Assembly: GCA_026874595.1 (NCBI GenBank)
Contig: CM049316.1
Location: 71,453,176-71,517,175 of the forward strand
Direction: 5' to 3'
Length of the DNA: 64,000 nt
Source: Sipunculus nudus
Taxonomy: Eukaryota; Annelida; Sipuncula; Golfingiida; Sipunculidae
Both the position numbers and the translations under genes were made by a program. Below are positions 12,487 through 27,300 of the stretch, piece after piece (the stretch's first letter is position 1; every line of letters starts with the position of its first letter). The notes beneath the pieces are model-generated. The model was not told the DNA's origin. It saw only the letters and a list, made by a program, of their open reading frames with translations, and did not search any database.

Positions 12487-12684
12487 GGGGCAGATCCAGG
12501 ATTTAGGAAAAGGAGGGTTCCTACCCAGGGGGACCAATACCAAAACTTAAAAAGGTCCCCAGGTCCGAATAAGGGGGGGGGGGGGGTCTCGGCAGCAAAC
12601 TAGGGCTGAAACCCTTAAAAAAGTTGCGGCGGCTGAAAGAGGAGGGGGTTCGGACCCCCTGGACCCTCCCATCGAATCTGCTTC
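12487..12684 (-). mobile_element. hAT-like MITE, CGGATCC-terminal family, copy 2
   Basis: Reverse orientation: begins GGGGCAGATCCAGGATTTAG and ends CTGCTTC. It shares the termini and the G/C-run interior with the copies at 5881 and 16498. No clear target duplication remains. Confidence 0.75.
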
Positions 12685-13390
12685 TGGAGGATAGTCGGCA
12701 GATTTATTGGTAAAATATTCGACATTTGTAAAGAATTCGTATTATTTGGAACGTTGTGGCCTATGTATTTGTAATTCTTAAAACTTCATTGTCTGTGTGT
12801 AAGGTGAAGGGAAAGCAAAAGGAAACGACAACACAGTTCATTCAACTTGACAAATGTTTAATCTTCCCTTGCTAAACATTAGCTGTGGTCCCATGGAAGG
12901 CGAAGAAGGCCGACAAACGGGGTGCATACGTCATCACATGGTACAGGCACAAAAATATCACCAGAAATATCATTCCGTAACATCACGTAAGGTAAAACTG
13001 ACTGGCTCCTTACTCAATTATAATCCTGTCTGTGATCATATCTGAGCAGTGTACCAGTCAGTATATAACACAGCAAATTCGTATGGCAAAACGACTTTCA
13101 AACACAAATAATGTAGTTTATGGCGAATGTAAACCGTAAACAACTGCGCAGTGACCTTAACATGTGGAATAGTCGGGAGTTTATATTGAAATGAATATAT
13201 GTGCGCCCAAACCCTACTCTTCCTGGGAGCTAGGTCTAACGCCCGGTTGTACAGACTTTGCTTCAACAATATCCCCCCCCCACCCGTGTTATTTCACGAA
13301 TTATTCAAAAGACAAAAGAACCAATCAGGTGGCTCGCGTGCGGTCCGCCTACGTGGAGAGGCAAATTGTTTTTAGATAAACCGTTCGGCG

Positions 13391-13441
13391 ATGGGAGTTC
13401 TTATGGCGAATCTGACCAGTCATATAAAGGCTTGTAAACCT
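13391..13441 (+). other. Possible first coding exon of an unknown plus-strand gene
   Basis: ATG at 13391 opens MGVLMANLTSHIKACKP and stops at a strong donor, G|GTGAGT. About 60 bp upstream is a GC-richer stretch with CGCGTGCGGTCCGCC, unlike the surrounding AT-rich DNA. No downstream exon could be linked, and I do not recognise the peptide. Could be chance. Confidence 0.2.
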
Positions 13442-13699
13442 GGTGAGTTTGCGTGGCATGCGTTCTTGTTGTTAAGGCGTGTTAAGAGTTTTAAATTCTG
13501 TGTATGGTTTACTGTTGTAAACGTGAATGTAACCGACCATAATGATTTCTGTCCCATCACATGCCCGCATGTCAGAAAAGAAGCCCGCTGAGGTAGTGTT
13601 TGTGCCGGAGCGAACTTGAGACCTGACCCCCAGGAAGATGCCTGAACCAACGAGACCTTATATGATTCAAGTTTCCAGGTTTGTGATTCATGCTGGCTA

Positions 13700-16600
13700 A
13701 TGCAAGACTGCCTTTCCTGGCTTATTCAAAGACAAACCGAATTTCATCATAAACCATCACATCATGGTAATAAATTTTATATAGGAAAATTTAATGCAAC
13801 TGTCCATGTTAACTGAAGTGAACTACGATGATTAGGATTATACAATGGTGGGAGCATATGAGGTTATAAGTGCACATAATACATACATGATTAACATACA
13901 TGTAAGCCTGAATTGCAGGTGTTGTCAGACCATAACATGCTAACATATACCTAACATGGGACAGAAAATGCAGGAAAATACATCTTTATGTACAGCATAT
14001 AAGTTAGGGATGATCGGTGAAATGAATCGTTAATATCCATGCATACCACTGACCATGCTCCTTGGGGCTGTTGCTTAGCTAAAATTAACAATTTGCATAC
14101 GACCTTTGGCATTCCCCTTAAATCTGTATATTAAATTATTTAAATAGTTTCCAAAGTACAAGGTACTGCTAATTAATTCTCTGCTCAGTCATTAAGAAAG
14201 AACCCTAGATTAAAAAAAAAAAGAGATTACCTTTATCATTATTACAACCATCGGACACCTGTTCACACCCAGTAACTGAAAGATGCAAGGTCAATTAGTA
14301 CACTTTCATTGGTCAATGACCTTTGTATGATTGACTTTTCGGGTAATAACCACACACGGTGGATTCCAGATGAACAGCTGGGACGCTTCTCACGCTTCGT
14401 TGTATAGTATAACTAAATTTTTTTTAGAATGAAAATGTTTTCTTTTAGCATTTCATGGGCAGACAAAGTCAAAATCAATATGAATGAAGATACGCAAAAC
14501 ACACGTCATGGATTTAAAATAATGCAAAAGTATACGCATGTAGTGAAATATCACTATTATAAGCATCCTAAATCCCCCAAGACTGCATCAGGTGACCTTC
14601 TGTAAGTCCAATCATTGATAACCTTTTCAACATGTGACTTTACACCTTTACAATTGCATTAAGCTTGGAAATATCGAACGCATTTCATCGGCAACTTGAA
14701 ATTGTTCAGTTTCCAACAATGCCTCCTACAATACTACGTAGAGTGCTTCTGAAAATTTATATGGAATTCTGACAATTCGCCTTTCTTTGTACTGGTTCTC
14801 GTCTCACCTATTCGTGCATTCCCAAGTCCTGGGGGCGTATACAGTGGTCGGAGTCAGTCTGTTAATCATGATATTCACCGGTTAAGACGTTATTTGTACC
14901 TTAAAGCCATTAGAATAAGCTAAGATTTGAAACACACAGTATTATATCATTCACACATTTCATTTCTGGAAAAACACTGTAATAGCATGTTTCTAACCAT
15001 ACGAGTACAAGTCCTTATTCTCTTCATAAGATACCGACTAATTTCATGTCATAAAGTATGAAAAACAAATTTATTCTTACAAATTTCTTTTCAGTCACTG
15101 AGTGATTCTGTGGTAACTGGAAACCAACCATACACATCAACTTTTGTCAGTGCAATTATATTTTCACTTTTTTCCAAATAAGCCATGCTTTTACTGCAGC
15201 ATGTATATCAACATTCGATCTCATTTAAACAACTCTATTTTCTATGCTCACTTGCCTTAAAAAAATTAATACTCTGTATCAATACATGGTGTGTTGTCAC
15301 ATACAAAGAATATATATGGGTATATGTACACAACCATTCCATCATGGAAAAGAATACTGGTGTATATTGAAAGCTACATGGGTGTCACATCACTCAAAGT
15401 AGACAAATGCAAGATCTGGTTTAAAACCCCATTTTTAGTCAAGAACCACTGAAAAAAAATTGTCTCAATGAAAGCTGTTATTTAATATTCCCTAGTGTGC
15501 TTTACTCTTTGTTGTGAAGAAAGCTCATTTGCACCATGTCTGTTGAGATCCAAAACTTTCACAAACCACTATGCTCCATATCTGTTACAGAATATGAAAG
15601 ATAATGGTATATCGTTGTATAACACATTTCCATAGTCTATTATCATAATTGTGATTATAGAGTGACGGCCTTCGATATGAAGTCCAGAAAATTATCTAAG
15701 TCTGGAAGATTTATTACAAAACATCAGAAATAATAACTTAATCCATGAGGACCTGATCTAGTCCGTCATGTATTCTCATCATGTGAGAATGTGCCAAGAG
15801 ACTGACGTATATTCAATAAGAACAATTCTGGTCATGCAAATCAGCTCCTCATACAATTTTATTAAATAAAATAGAATATTTTCCAGCAATAATATTATGA
15901 TGCTACACCTTACAAAACGAAAAGTTTTCGTGTCTGACTCCATAAATAATCAATGCAAAATGAATAAAGTAAGATACATCAAACAAATTAGATAATGTTC
16001 ATTACTCAGTTTGTTTACCCGATTTATAATGTATGATACACAGAATGAGACTGACATGTTAATGATGGTCATCATTTAAGGATTCCTTGTTAACAGTTTA
16101 ATGAAATGTAAATATACCTATGTACTCCAGCCTGTTCTCTCTATATACAAACATATATTGCAGTCCTTTGACAAATGGTTTTGTAAATGTTTTTTTTCCC
16201 TTTTAAATTATTCAAGGTGTCTGTGAAAGTATAATTTGCACACAAAACGCAGTTTAGTATTAAATACAACACACAAATACACACAATGCAACAACACAGA
16301 AACACATTTTGGTATAAAAAACATTATTAGGAAATAATACTTTGAGTTAATTCCCCTCAACGAACAAAGTACCTGAAGCTCATGGCACCTTAGACTGGTA
16401 TATGTCTCAAATCAGAGGTAATTTCAGTTGATGACCGTGAGAATCACCCTTCAGGTCAGTGGAGGCTTAGGAAATACTGAGGTGAGAAACATTTCCAGAA
16501 GCGGATCCAGGGGAGGGGTCCAGGGGGTTTTAAAGGTTTTCAGACCAAATGTTACAGCCTGGACCCCCTTTTCCAGATCTGGGGACCTTTATTTTTTAGG

Positions 16601-17553
16601 TTTTAATGAGTCCTCCTGGGTTGGACCCCCCCTTTTCTTAAATCCTGGATCCGCCCCTGATTTCATCACATTATAGAATGACTGACCCAAATAATGTAAT
16701 AGGAAATATCTACTGTGTACCAATCTCCAATAATATCCAATTGGTGTCGTATGTACCACATACCTCGAAGGCCCTGTGTGATTTTTTTTTAGGGGGGGGG
16801 GGGGGGGGGGGTTCCTTTGTCAAATTTCTAATTTATCATTCAAATTTTACATGTACATTTCATTAGTTATATATCATCATTTGGTTTCCAGACCTTAGAA
16901 ATGTCTGATAATCGGAAACTTGTATTCAGAAAAACATTTTTCCAATTGGATTTTTCATGTTTTCAAACAAATCTAGCCTTAGCAAAGATTTGTTGGATAC
17001 TTTCCTGAGCGTTGGCATTACTTAAAAAGCTTGTGAAAAACGTATCACAAATTCATGTTGTGCTGGCATGGTGATAAAATAAACATTTGCATACTATTTG
17101 GCTTGGTAATATGTACACTCTTAAACACAACTGGAAACACACATGAGGAATTAAAGATTCCAATCATGTTAAATCTCATAAGGGAAAGCGATACAATCTG
17201 ACCAAGATGCCGGAACAATATTTACAGTTTCTTTTCTTTGAGAAATTTATGTAACCAAATGCTCGGCTTAGAAATTCATACAAATGAAGTTGTAATATAA
17301 TCAGAAGTAACCAGAGTGTTGTTCAGTCCAAGATGATGTATGTAGTCCACGATGTTGTTCTACACGGGAGTACATTCACTTTGTTATAAGCAGCTTTGCT
17401 GTTGTCAGAATCATACAACACTTTCACTCATAACTATTTCCTTGTCAGCAATGCTGGTTTTATATCATACATATGAAACAAAGACTGATGATGGACATTA
17501 TATAGAACTCCAACTGTGATTCATCTTTGCATCCTCAATAAAATCACAATATT
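13700..17553. other. Intergenic between any upstream gene and the KATNB1 3' end
   Basis: Nothing coding seen. Contains MITE copy 3 (16498) and a G-run at 16793-16811. Some of it may be distal KATNB1 3' UTR. Confidence 0.4.
16498..16658 (+). mobile_element. hAT-like MITE, CGGATCC-terminal family, copy 3
   Basis: Begins GAAGCGGATCCAGG and ends GGATCCGCCCCT. The interior closely follows copy 1 (CCTGGACCCCC, TCCTCCTGGGTTGGACC). Flanks CATTTCCA and GATTTCAT match at 5 of 8 positions, a worn target duplication. Confidence 0.8.
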
Positions 17554-18262
17554 TTTATTCTCTTTAATGTAGTTTAGTTACTCTGCTTTCCTTCAGTTAT
17601 TGTTCTTAACTTTCTTCTGACGGGGAGTTTGCTTCTCTCCATTCATTTTGTTGATTACTGTACATTCTTCCTGCAGTTGTGACTTTGTAATCCTTTCTTA
17701 AATAAAAATTTTATATTATTCCTTCCCATATTTAAAGGTTGCTCTTGTCCCCATTATGGTTGTATTATTAAACTCCTTGCTTTACCATGATATAAATTAT
17801 TTCTTTTCTTACTGAGAACTTGTTATTTATCTCATCACAGCTGCCATTTTGTATCCTTTTCCAATTTGCAGCTTTCAATTGTACACTTCTCGAGAGCTGT
17901 CAAGTTAATTCCTTAATACTCCTCTTAATAATGTTTGCTTATAAGGTAATGGTTTTTAACATTTTCTATGGTGAACCTTTATGTTTTCCTCCTCGAACAC
18001 TGATCAAATTCAGTTGTCAGGGGATGTATCATATATGAATATAGAGTTTCACCCTGTGATGACAAAGTCTGCATTATCTGATGCCATCCAGATTGTGTGC
18101 ATAGAACGAAGTGCAATCACTGCACAGTTTCGAGTGTTTTGCTATTCACACAGTGTACATCATGAACTGACAGTAAACACCTACAGTCTCATTTGTGCAG
18201 TTTCTTGTCAAGCTTCGTATTTTTATGTAGCTGAAGTCCTGTCTTCAACTGGAGATGTATCT
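17554..18262 (-). other. KATNB1 3' UTR with candidate poly(A) signal
   Basis: About 700 bp of AT-rich non-coding sequence follow the stop. On the minus strand AATAAA occurs at 17554-17559, with an ATTAAA-type hexamer about 13 bp upstream of it (near 17572). This is the nearest canonical signal; more distal ones exist (near 15857), so the UTR may be longer. No other gene feature is seen here. Confidence 0.45.
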
Positions 18263-18392
18263 TTAGTCCAACTGGCCCATCAGAATTTGTAGTTCACGAA
18301 ACGTGCTCCCCAGTTTGCCATGGGACTGTTTGCTTTCTATTGAGGAACGGACATTTACTAGATAGTCATAGCACTGCTTGCATTTCCTATAC
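18263..18392 (-). CDS. KATNB1: KATNB1 last exon: con80 C-terminus and stop
   Basis: 130 bp including TAA. Completes Arg, then [42 protein letters not shown] and stop. The CxxCY pair and the GSTFREL-x-x-LM-x-x-LD ending match the family terminus exactly in length. Acceptor TCTTTGCAG. A longer open frame with an upstream Met runs to 18469, but that part is intron read-through. Confidence 0.97.
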
Positions 18393-21300
18393 CTGCAAAG
18401 ACAAAAGGTATGATCAGTGTCATAAGGGAGACAGACCATTGAGAAAAGCTTAATTATCAAGTGACCCATGGTTTAGATGCTAAGATGGCTAAAACTGAAA
18501 CTGACACTGTTACAAATAGGTCAAAGCAATCAAAATTAACAAGTGGCCTAAGAATCAAGATGCTTCACTGAATCTCCTCATTGGCTGTACTGTCATATCC
18601 ATAATGAATTCTACTGTCTGAAAAAAAATAGATTACACCAACAGAAAGACCAGCAGTATACGAGTAAGTGAACATTCTCAGATTTACTTCAGACTGTACC
18701 ATTAGAATTAAACATCTGCCTGCTATCCCCACACATTATATAATACTTGCATAAAATTTCTGGTGTTGACTTCTGCCTTGGCCAATGGTGTTTAGTCACC
18801 AAATTAGTGTTCTTTAACCACCAAGTTAGATCACTATAGCTAGTAAGCAGGGGGTGGTGTGGGGGTCAAAGGGGAAATAGGCCTAATTAATTTAATGTCT
18901 CATTTGAGCATTTGGTGTAACTAAGGAAAACACTACTGAAAGTACCATAAGAAAGTAACCCTTTGATATAATGGGAAAAGCACTGTACTTAAACATAAGC
19001 CTCAGAACTAATGGGGAATTCAAGTGTACTTCATATAAACTTTTGGTCTTTAGTCTGTGACATCAAGGAACAACCAACAGTTTTTAGTCATACTGAAATA
19101 TATGTTTTGAATATTACCTATAAACTAGGTACTCTGGCAAATATATATGAGGGAAACCACCAACATACCTTGCAAAGAATTTGAGTGAAACAATTAATTA
19201 AAATATAGGAAAACAGTAATTTTGTCATGGCATTTTGACTGAAGTGACAATGTCAAGGACACATTTTGACAGATGTTGACTGGAGTACTGGGTACCATGA
19301 ATATATTAATACATTATTGGCAACAAGACGCCATGCTATGCAGTCACTTCATGAGGAAACACCCAGAAAATTGTAAAGTATAAATTTAATAAATATAATA
19401 AAATGTTTCATTCTTCATTGCCATAGTTCATATAAAATTCTGCCATTGAAACATATTGTACAAAATGTAAATATTCCATAATTATAGCCAAATACCAATT
19501 GGTGCCCTGTCTTGGGACAGACTTTATAATGAAAACATGGTGCTCACAATAGGTCTTTCTAAAGAGTAACAGTGAAAACAATGTGTTTAGTAACTAAATC
19601 TTTGGTTTTAACTGCACATTAACTACTGTTCAACAACATAACCATTTCCAGCTGATGAGGGAAGTTCTGATTTATTGACTTACCTTTCCTCTCTTGAGAT
19701 ATCTACACCCATTGACGGAGGTGACAGTACGTTAGTCTTTATCACAGTCGCAAAATTTTTCAGGATGATCTTCAGAGATGCACAGCCAGTTATGATGTAA
19801 CTAAAGAAAAAAAATATAAGAAAAATTTTGATTTTTAACTAGAATTTTGTGAGTTTTTGTCCCATCTGGACTGTTTTTTGTGATAACACCCCTGGCTAAG
19901 GTATTGGCCACAAAGGTACTGTGGTTGCATTTATTTTTAGCCTGGATTTCAAATTTGCATTAAATGCAAATCAGTATAATCGTGAAAGTAAAACTCATGT
20001 GACCCCGAAAGCCATATGTGAAAGACTGAAGCTTTAAGAGGAAAGGTTTGGCTTGATAGAAGTCAAGAAATTTGCTCTAGAAGTAGATCTTGTGACCTTG
20101 ACCTTGTGAGCTGAAAATAGAATTCTTCCTGTATTGTTGGGTGAGCTACATATGAAAGTTTTGATCAAACATATTGACTTAAAATGTGTTCACACACCAA
20201 TTACGGAATTACAGAGTAAGTGAAGGACAGACACACTGATGGAGGCATTATCATATCCCCCTCATGCAAGTTCACTATGAGGGAACAATAAATACTAAAG
20301 GCATGAATATCATTAATATTCAGACTTTTTTTCATAAAAATAATTGGTTAAGCTTTTCATTTCATAGAAAAATAATTTTTGGAGTTTTTCACCAATGTTC
20401 TCTCATAAAAATTATGAAATGATATACACACAAAAAGTAATTATTTACAGTAAAAAATGTAATATTAAGAAGCAAAACATATAACTGAAAATGTTGGCCT
20501 CAAAGGGGGTGTGTGTGTGTGAGGGGGGGATAGGTTTTATTCTGATCTGTTATATCAAATGTGAGATTTTCTTCTTCTGCTCTCTCTGGTTTACAGATAC
20601 TTCACAAATGGTTTGCAATAAAGAGTAAGGTAACTGAGGGGCACAAACATGTGATAATTAAGACTGAGCACTATATATAATGGGGAGATTTATATAAGAC
20701 ACCGCATATAATGCACAGACATTGAACTGCCTACACTAGAATAAATGCACATTACAAGCACTTCCTATGTACTAGAGTCTTACATAAAAATCAGCTTCAG
20801 TACATTGCATAATTGCCACCCACCTACATGGCCTCCCACACATCACGTAAGTGCCCAATCTTACAATGACCTGGACACACACACATTCATGCAGAAGAAC
20901 ACACATAGCAACAAATCAATGATTTTCACCTCAGACATAATTTCACTGCCTTGCATAACACATACACATAAAGGAGAACTACCCATGCAAGGAATTTTGG
21001 TGTCAAACAACTGACATATGGCACAAGGGAGAAAAAATAATACATGTACTGTGTGAATCAACAAGCATACATGGTTAACAACTAGGAAAAAAATATCAAT
21101 ACATTACATATACGTATTGAACAAACACACTGCACTGGGCATGAAGGAGTAACTGATGCAATTTGTTTGCACATAATTGATGGTATCCATTATCTATGAA
21201 TGAAACTAAGTATAATTAACACACACACATGGACATACACACACACATGTACCGGATCGATCATTTGAATCAACCATACCACTACACTACAGTGGTGGCC

Positions 21301-24300
21301 ATACCTCTCAGATTATTGAGAACCACTTAAACACCGCCTTGGTGACTGTTTGTCAAATATAATGAATCAACATCAAAGAGATGCTAATAAGGCCCATCCA
21401 CGGAGCTGTTGGAATGACCTTTGTCCCTGGGCAAGATGGAGCCCGGCACATTCCTGCGGTTTCCTACTCCTTTCTCCAAACAGGAAATCAGTACAACGCT
21501 CAAATCTCCAGGCACACTTTAGCCCATGGATAAAGCAACTTAGCCCCAACAGGCAAAACCACAAGTCAGTGTGGGGTATTGTAGTATCTGACGCCCCTGG
21601 CACGGGCTGTTTTAGCAGAAATTGAACTCCTGCACAGCAGAGACATGGCATTCAAATAACTTTCCAGTTCAAGCAATGATGGTCAGTGGAATGCTGCTAT
21701 TAGCCTGTATATGAATATAAAGAGAAACTATGTGAACTATTTAATAAGGGTGGAGATTAGCCTGAATTGCTGATTGCCATGGAAGGGCAGATGGTGCCAC
21801 ACGATCCTTTGATGTATTATCATAAACCGCTGGCACACGCTTACAGGTTAGAAAATTTCAATATATCAGCTCCCTACCTGGGCCAGTACAGGTGTGGTTA
21901 CAGGTGGGAGGAATGATGGTTTGTGGTTGAGGGGCTCAGGTATGGCACATGACATTTAGGTAACCAGGTGTTAAGTAATTTGAACAGCACAGGTGCAAGA
22001 TCAATAAAGATGTGCAATTAACAGACGTGTGCCAATCATATTTTGCGTGCTATCAGACCCAGGTGCTGGAATTTCCCCGTGATGATAACAAAGGATCCTG
22101 GGATATGCAAGCTTGTGGTTTGTTGATTGTGGATTTTTTAGCTACTTATATATTGCACTGCTACGATTCCTTGCACCTTTGATCCTTTAAAAATTTCGAA
22201 AAAATCCTTGAACTTCACCTGTCTGTGGTTTAGATCATGATGACACTCGAGGATTTGTACTCGCTTACAGCACCAGCTGTCTTCAGTATATGAGCCAGTG
22301 ACATGTACAGGTGCATGAGTTAAAACTGACAGCACAAAGGAATTATAACACCTCAAGTTCACAGTGCATCTATTATAATGATATTTTAATAGGGTTGCCT
22401 TATGACTGTGTGTAAAGTTTTGCTAAATTGGAGCCAACCAACACCTAGATCTGCTTCAAATAATGACAACTGATATAGGTATATATGTAGTGGGTTTATT
22501 ATAGGCTGATATCATTAAAGATGCAAGTTCTATATGAATTTTCACTCTGCTTTCCTGGTCTGTGGGGCCTTTTCTTTCTTGTAATTTTTCTCGGCTCCCT
22601 TGGGAGCATACAACCCAAAGCCATAACAGGTGCTAGAAGGTTATTCATTCTAAATATGCCTATGACTAGTCACATTCACTCATGTGAGGAGAGAGTACAT
22701 CCTGATGGTGCCAGGAGTTTTGGCTCAGATGCTTGGAGCAGGCAGCAGTCAGTGTTCACATCATATTATTAAAGGGTCCTATCCCTATATCTGACCTTTA
22801 TTAACTAAAGATAATCAACTGAACCTCTTATAGAAATAGGGCAGAAAAGGCACACAGGCTGTTCATTTTGTTTATATATCCACATGTTTATAACATGTTG
22901 GGGGCCTACCAAAATAATCGAAACACACTCAACAAGGACACCTGGTGGTAGGTCAGGCAACCCACTGTTTTGCAAAGGGTGTGACATATGCAACAAAACA
23001 CCTAAGATACATGTTTTTAATTGCCTTTTGACAGCATTGCTATGTCATTTTTTTTTTCAGAACAGCTTGTAGATAACCAAACTCACTCATCTGTCACAGA
23101 GGCATTATAAGATCTTTTCTTAACACTGAAATTTACACAGATTAAGCCAAAAAATCACATAAATCTGTAGATAAGGTAGGTGAATAGCTTGCTTTAACAG
23201 TGTAGAGATCATGACAAATTGCAGTATCAATACACAAAAGTGGAAAATCCTGTCATAAGAAAACATAAGCATGAACATGTATGAGGTAAAGAGTTCAGTT
23301 GTTATAACACATGTCAAAGGTTACCCACAGAGATCAAATAATTCACTTTATCGTAATACATGGCAAGAGTTACACTGATTGCAGTATGTGACAGTGTTAT
23401 GGCTTTGTTCAGTGTCATCATGTGAACTTACTTTTCATATTTGCTCTTGAGTAATGTTTCCATCTGAGGCAAGAAACTTGTGCACAAGTCTAGTGTCCAC
23501 AGGCTTCTGGAAAAGAAAAATAATTAAGACATTCAGTATACACATGTATATCATATCCTAAACCATATTAAAAAAGCAAGTGTGGTGAGTGTGAGCCATG
23601 GCAGGAAGACATGGAAACCTTTTTTTAATGATATCTTTGCAGGGTATTAATATGGGAAACTGAAGGGAATAAGGGTAAGGCAATGCTGACTGCCATTTGT
23701 ACTTTGGTGTGCCGTTCTTTGCTGTTGTTCATAGAACATTACCATTTAAAGCACATCACTTCTATGTGAAAAATGCTGCAGTTACATATTTGCAAAAAGG
23801 TTAAAAGGAAAGATGAACTTTGGAGAATCTTTAATTTTATTTTAAAAATATTTTTACACAAACGTACAACAACAATCTAGGAATTTGACCTTAAAAGAAA
23901 TGAACTTGGGTGGATTACAAATGTCATTTTAACATTTATAATAGGCTTAACAGCTTTAATTTCATACCTTTAATCTACTTAATAAATATCCAGAAATTTT
24001 AGATAAAATTTAAAATTTACAAATTTGTTTACACTGAGGTAGAAAACTGCAGAATTTAAGGCACACAATGTGATTGGTCAGGCCTATAACTTGAAATGGA
24101 TGGAATATCTAGGTCATCATAGATGTGGATTTGTTTGTGTTACAAAAAAGAAGTCCACCCTTTAACAATCAGTACACAGGAAGTGAAGCCATGAACTTGT
24201 TCATTTTAAGCCACTTTTTGAGAAACTGTCATTACAGCTAATCATAACAAAATGATGGAACACCAATTTGTCAACGTTTCTGTTTTCCACTTTAAAACAT

Positions 24301-27300
24301 GAACTCTTTCAACACAGGGAAGGAAATTTTAAAATGGGAACATTTATTGTGATTATTTGACATTTCTATTGGCGTCCTCTGTGTGTATTTGAACTAATGA
24401 CTCTGTTGTGATGGGGTTACAATATCTCTGACAGAGACAGAATTTGCGTACTAAGAAACTTGGCGGATATTATCGCAGCCTCAACAGAGTAACTGCTCAC
24501 AAGGGCATGTTTAAATAGCCTAACTAATAGGGCCATTAACGAGCACAGTAAGCTTCTGGCTCCAATAATCGGGGTCCTCGCAGGGGGAACTTGGGACTAA
24601 TAACTGCCACACGGTATGATGATTGTTTGTTCATTATGGGCTTGTAGTCAGCTTGTTCGCTCTGTGTTTTTTTGCGTGGCAGGTAAGTTTTTCGGGCCAT
24701 TTAGATGAATTAATTCTAATGCCTTGCTTCACATTCACCCATCAGAAAGGCATCAACATTTCAATTGAGTTTTTGGTGTCATCACTGATGCATGCTGGGA
24801 ATGAAGTACAGGATGCAAAATGGACCCGAGGCCATTCTGAAAAGGCCAAGTCACACACACATTTAAGTTGAAAGATTAAATATTTAAGGAATATACATTT
24901 CTTTGCTTTTAGACTTATTGGTCTGCACTCTTGATTTGTCTGCACTCTGATTTGTCTGCACTCTGATATGTCTGTACTCTGATTTGTATATACGGATTTG
25001 TCTGCACTCTGATTTGCCTGAACACTGATTTGCCTGAACACTGATTTGTATACACTCTAATTTGTCTGCATTCTGACTTGTCCACACTCTGATTTTTATT
25101 CACTGACTTGTCTGCACTCTGATTTGTCTGCACACTGATTTGTCTGCACCCTGATTTGTCTACACTCTGATCTGTCTACACTCTGATCTGTCTACACTCC
25201 GATCTGTCTACACTCTGATCTTTCTACACTCTGATTTGTCTGCACTTCGATTTGTATACACTGATTTGTATGCACTCTGATTTAAATAAACTAAAAATCG
25301 CCTTCGGATACCAGCTCTCCAGCAAATACCTTAAACCTCCTTGTATTTACAGTTATAGGTGCCACTCGCATCCATCAACCCCATTTAGTGTTTATGTTTG
25401 AAATAATCTCCAAAAATCCCCATATTGCCTTTCAGCTATATGTTTTGTTTTTTTTTATTTACATTTTTATGTGATAATACCATGCATTGATTAAAGAGTG
25501 TGGCATAACTTACAAAATGCTTCAATTAATTAATCCTGGGTGCTGTTAATGTGTACTTAACATATATTTTATTCCAAATAAATCAGTGGTTTTATATTTG
25601 CATTAAAGACACTCAGGGCTCGATATTAACTATTATCCACTTGCCCGGCACAAGAAAAAATTCCAGAAAATGGAAGTAGGGCAAAAAAAGTGGGCTTCCA
25701 CTTTAAGCGACTAGGCATATGGGTTCAACATAAAACTTCATACACAATCCTGGAAACTAATGATAAGTTCTTTCTTGTAGAAATGATATCATATTGAAGT
25801 ACCTCGATCTAGATCTAACTTAATTCACATGTACCTAGGTATATGTGAAATGCTAACTAGAAACCTCATTAGCCAAAACACATTTGGACATGTTAATTGT
25901 TGCAAAAAAATCAGGTGGAACACATGTGTTTGTCGACGCGATCACTGAATTTTGTAGGACAAGTTAAAATTCATGATGGAACAGTAAAAGAAAGATGTTA
26001 TTTGCCCTACTGGGCCATTACTGTCAACAATTCATGTTGAACCCTGACACTTGTAGGGATCACTTGAAAGTGAACTCTTTGTAATTGATACCTTTTCATC
26101 TCTGAATGACAAAAAGGTCTGATCTGTGCACAAATTTACAAGATGAACCCCACACAGTTAATTATATTTTTTTCTGTTCATAAAGTTGCACAAATGGAAT
26201 GGCTTGATGTTATTTTCTTCCTTTATTTTTCACTATTTACACAGAATTAAGCCAGATGGTCACTGGATTAATTGATTACAGATAATTAACACAGACATTA
26301 CTTGTAAAATGCTGCACTGTTTTCATATCATTGGGCTGTTTTCTAATTGAATCTTTCATGGCTTCAGTAAAGAAATGAAAAACTGAAATTTACTGATTAA
26401 ATTTTGAAAGGTTATTGACAGGACCATCCTCAAGAGGCAGAGAAAGCTTAACCCCTGCTGCCCCCTATGAGTATTAAAGTAAACTAGACTGACACAAGCT
26501 TGGCACATGGTCCTGCTGCGTCCATAGTGACAAAACATATGGTCATCATTATGTAAATGTTTCTGAAATTTACCAATCATGTTTCTTTTACCATTGTACA
26601 ATGAAGATGTGGTTAAGGTAAATTTTAAAATGATCAAATGATATATTAAAGTGTCTGCATTTTACACTTTTTCATGAATGAAAATTATTGTACAAAAACA
26701 CCCAAGGCCAAAAAAAATAAAAATTATGGTTCTCAGGCACCGTCAATTTTAAACCGCCGCATCAAAAATCTTTATTTTGATTTTCAATAGAAACTTAGCA
26801 ATTTTGAACTCCTGCCGCTCAGACATTTCTTTTAGGAAGACATAATGATATAATTTTGATAAAATTTCCTTTTTTTATGTAGTGCTTTTACTTGTTTAGC
26901 AAAATAAATCTATTTTTATCAAGCTTTGCACTTATTATTTGACATTTTATCGAAACATACAAAATAATTCAAAATAAAAAAAAAAATGCCTGCCTGCACT
27001 GATTTCTGAAAAAAATTGCCTGAGAAAAAAAGCTTATTTTTTTGCCTAGCACAGTAGTCTGCCACATAAGGACTAGGGTTGGAATGATACTAGCTGTTTT
27101 TATAAAATGCTCATCATATAAAATTAATCTCAGTAAATGGTATAAACTTTTTTTCTGAACACAAAAAGATCCTAGTTTTGCCGCTATTTTCAGCAAATAA
27201 GATTAAATGGACATGTATGTGTACCATAACTATGGACAAATCACATATCATGATATGTTTTAATACAAGTGGGGAAACTCTCGAGACACTTCTTAAAAGA

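Noticed and set aside
24742-25133. Minus-strand ORFs full of [15 protein letters not shown]
   Set aside because: Translation of a 16-bp minisatellite; frame cycles with the repeat.
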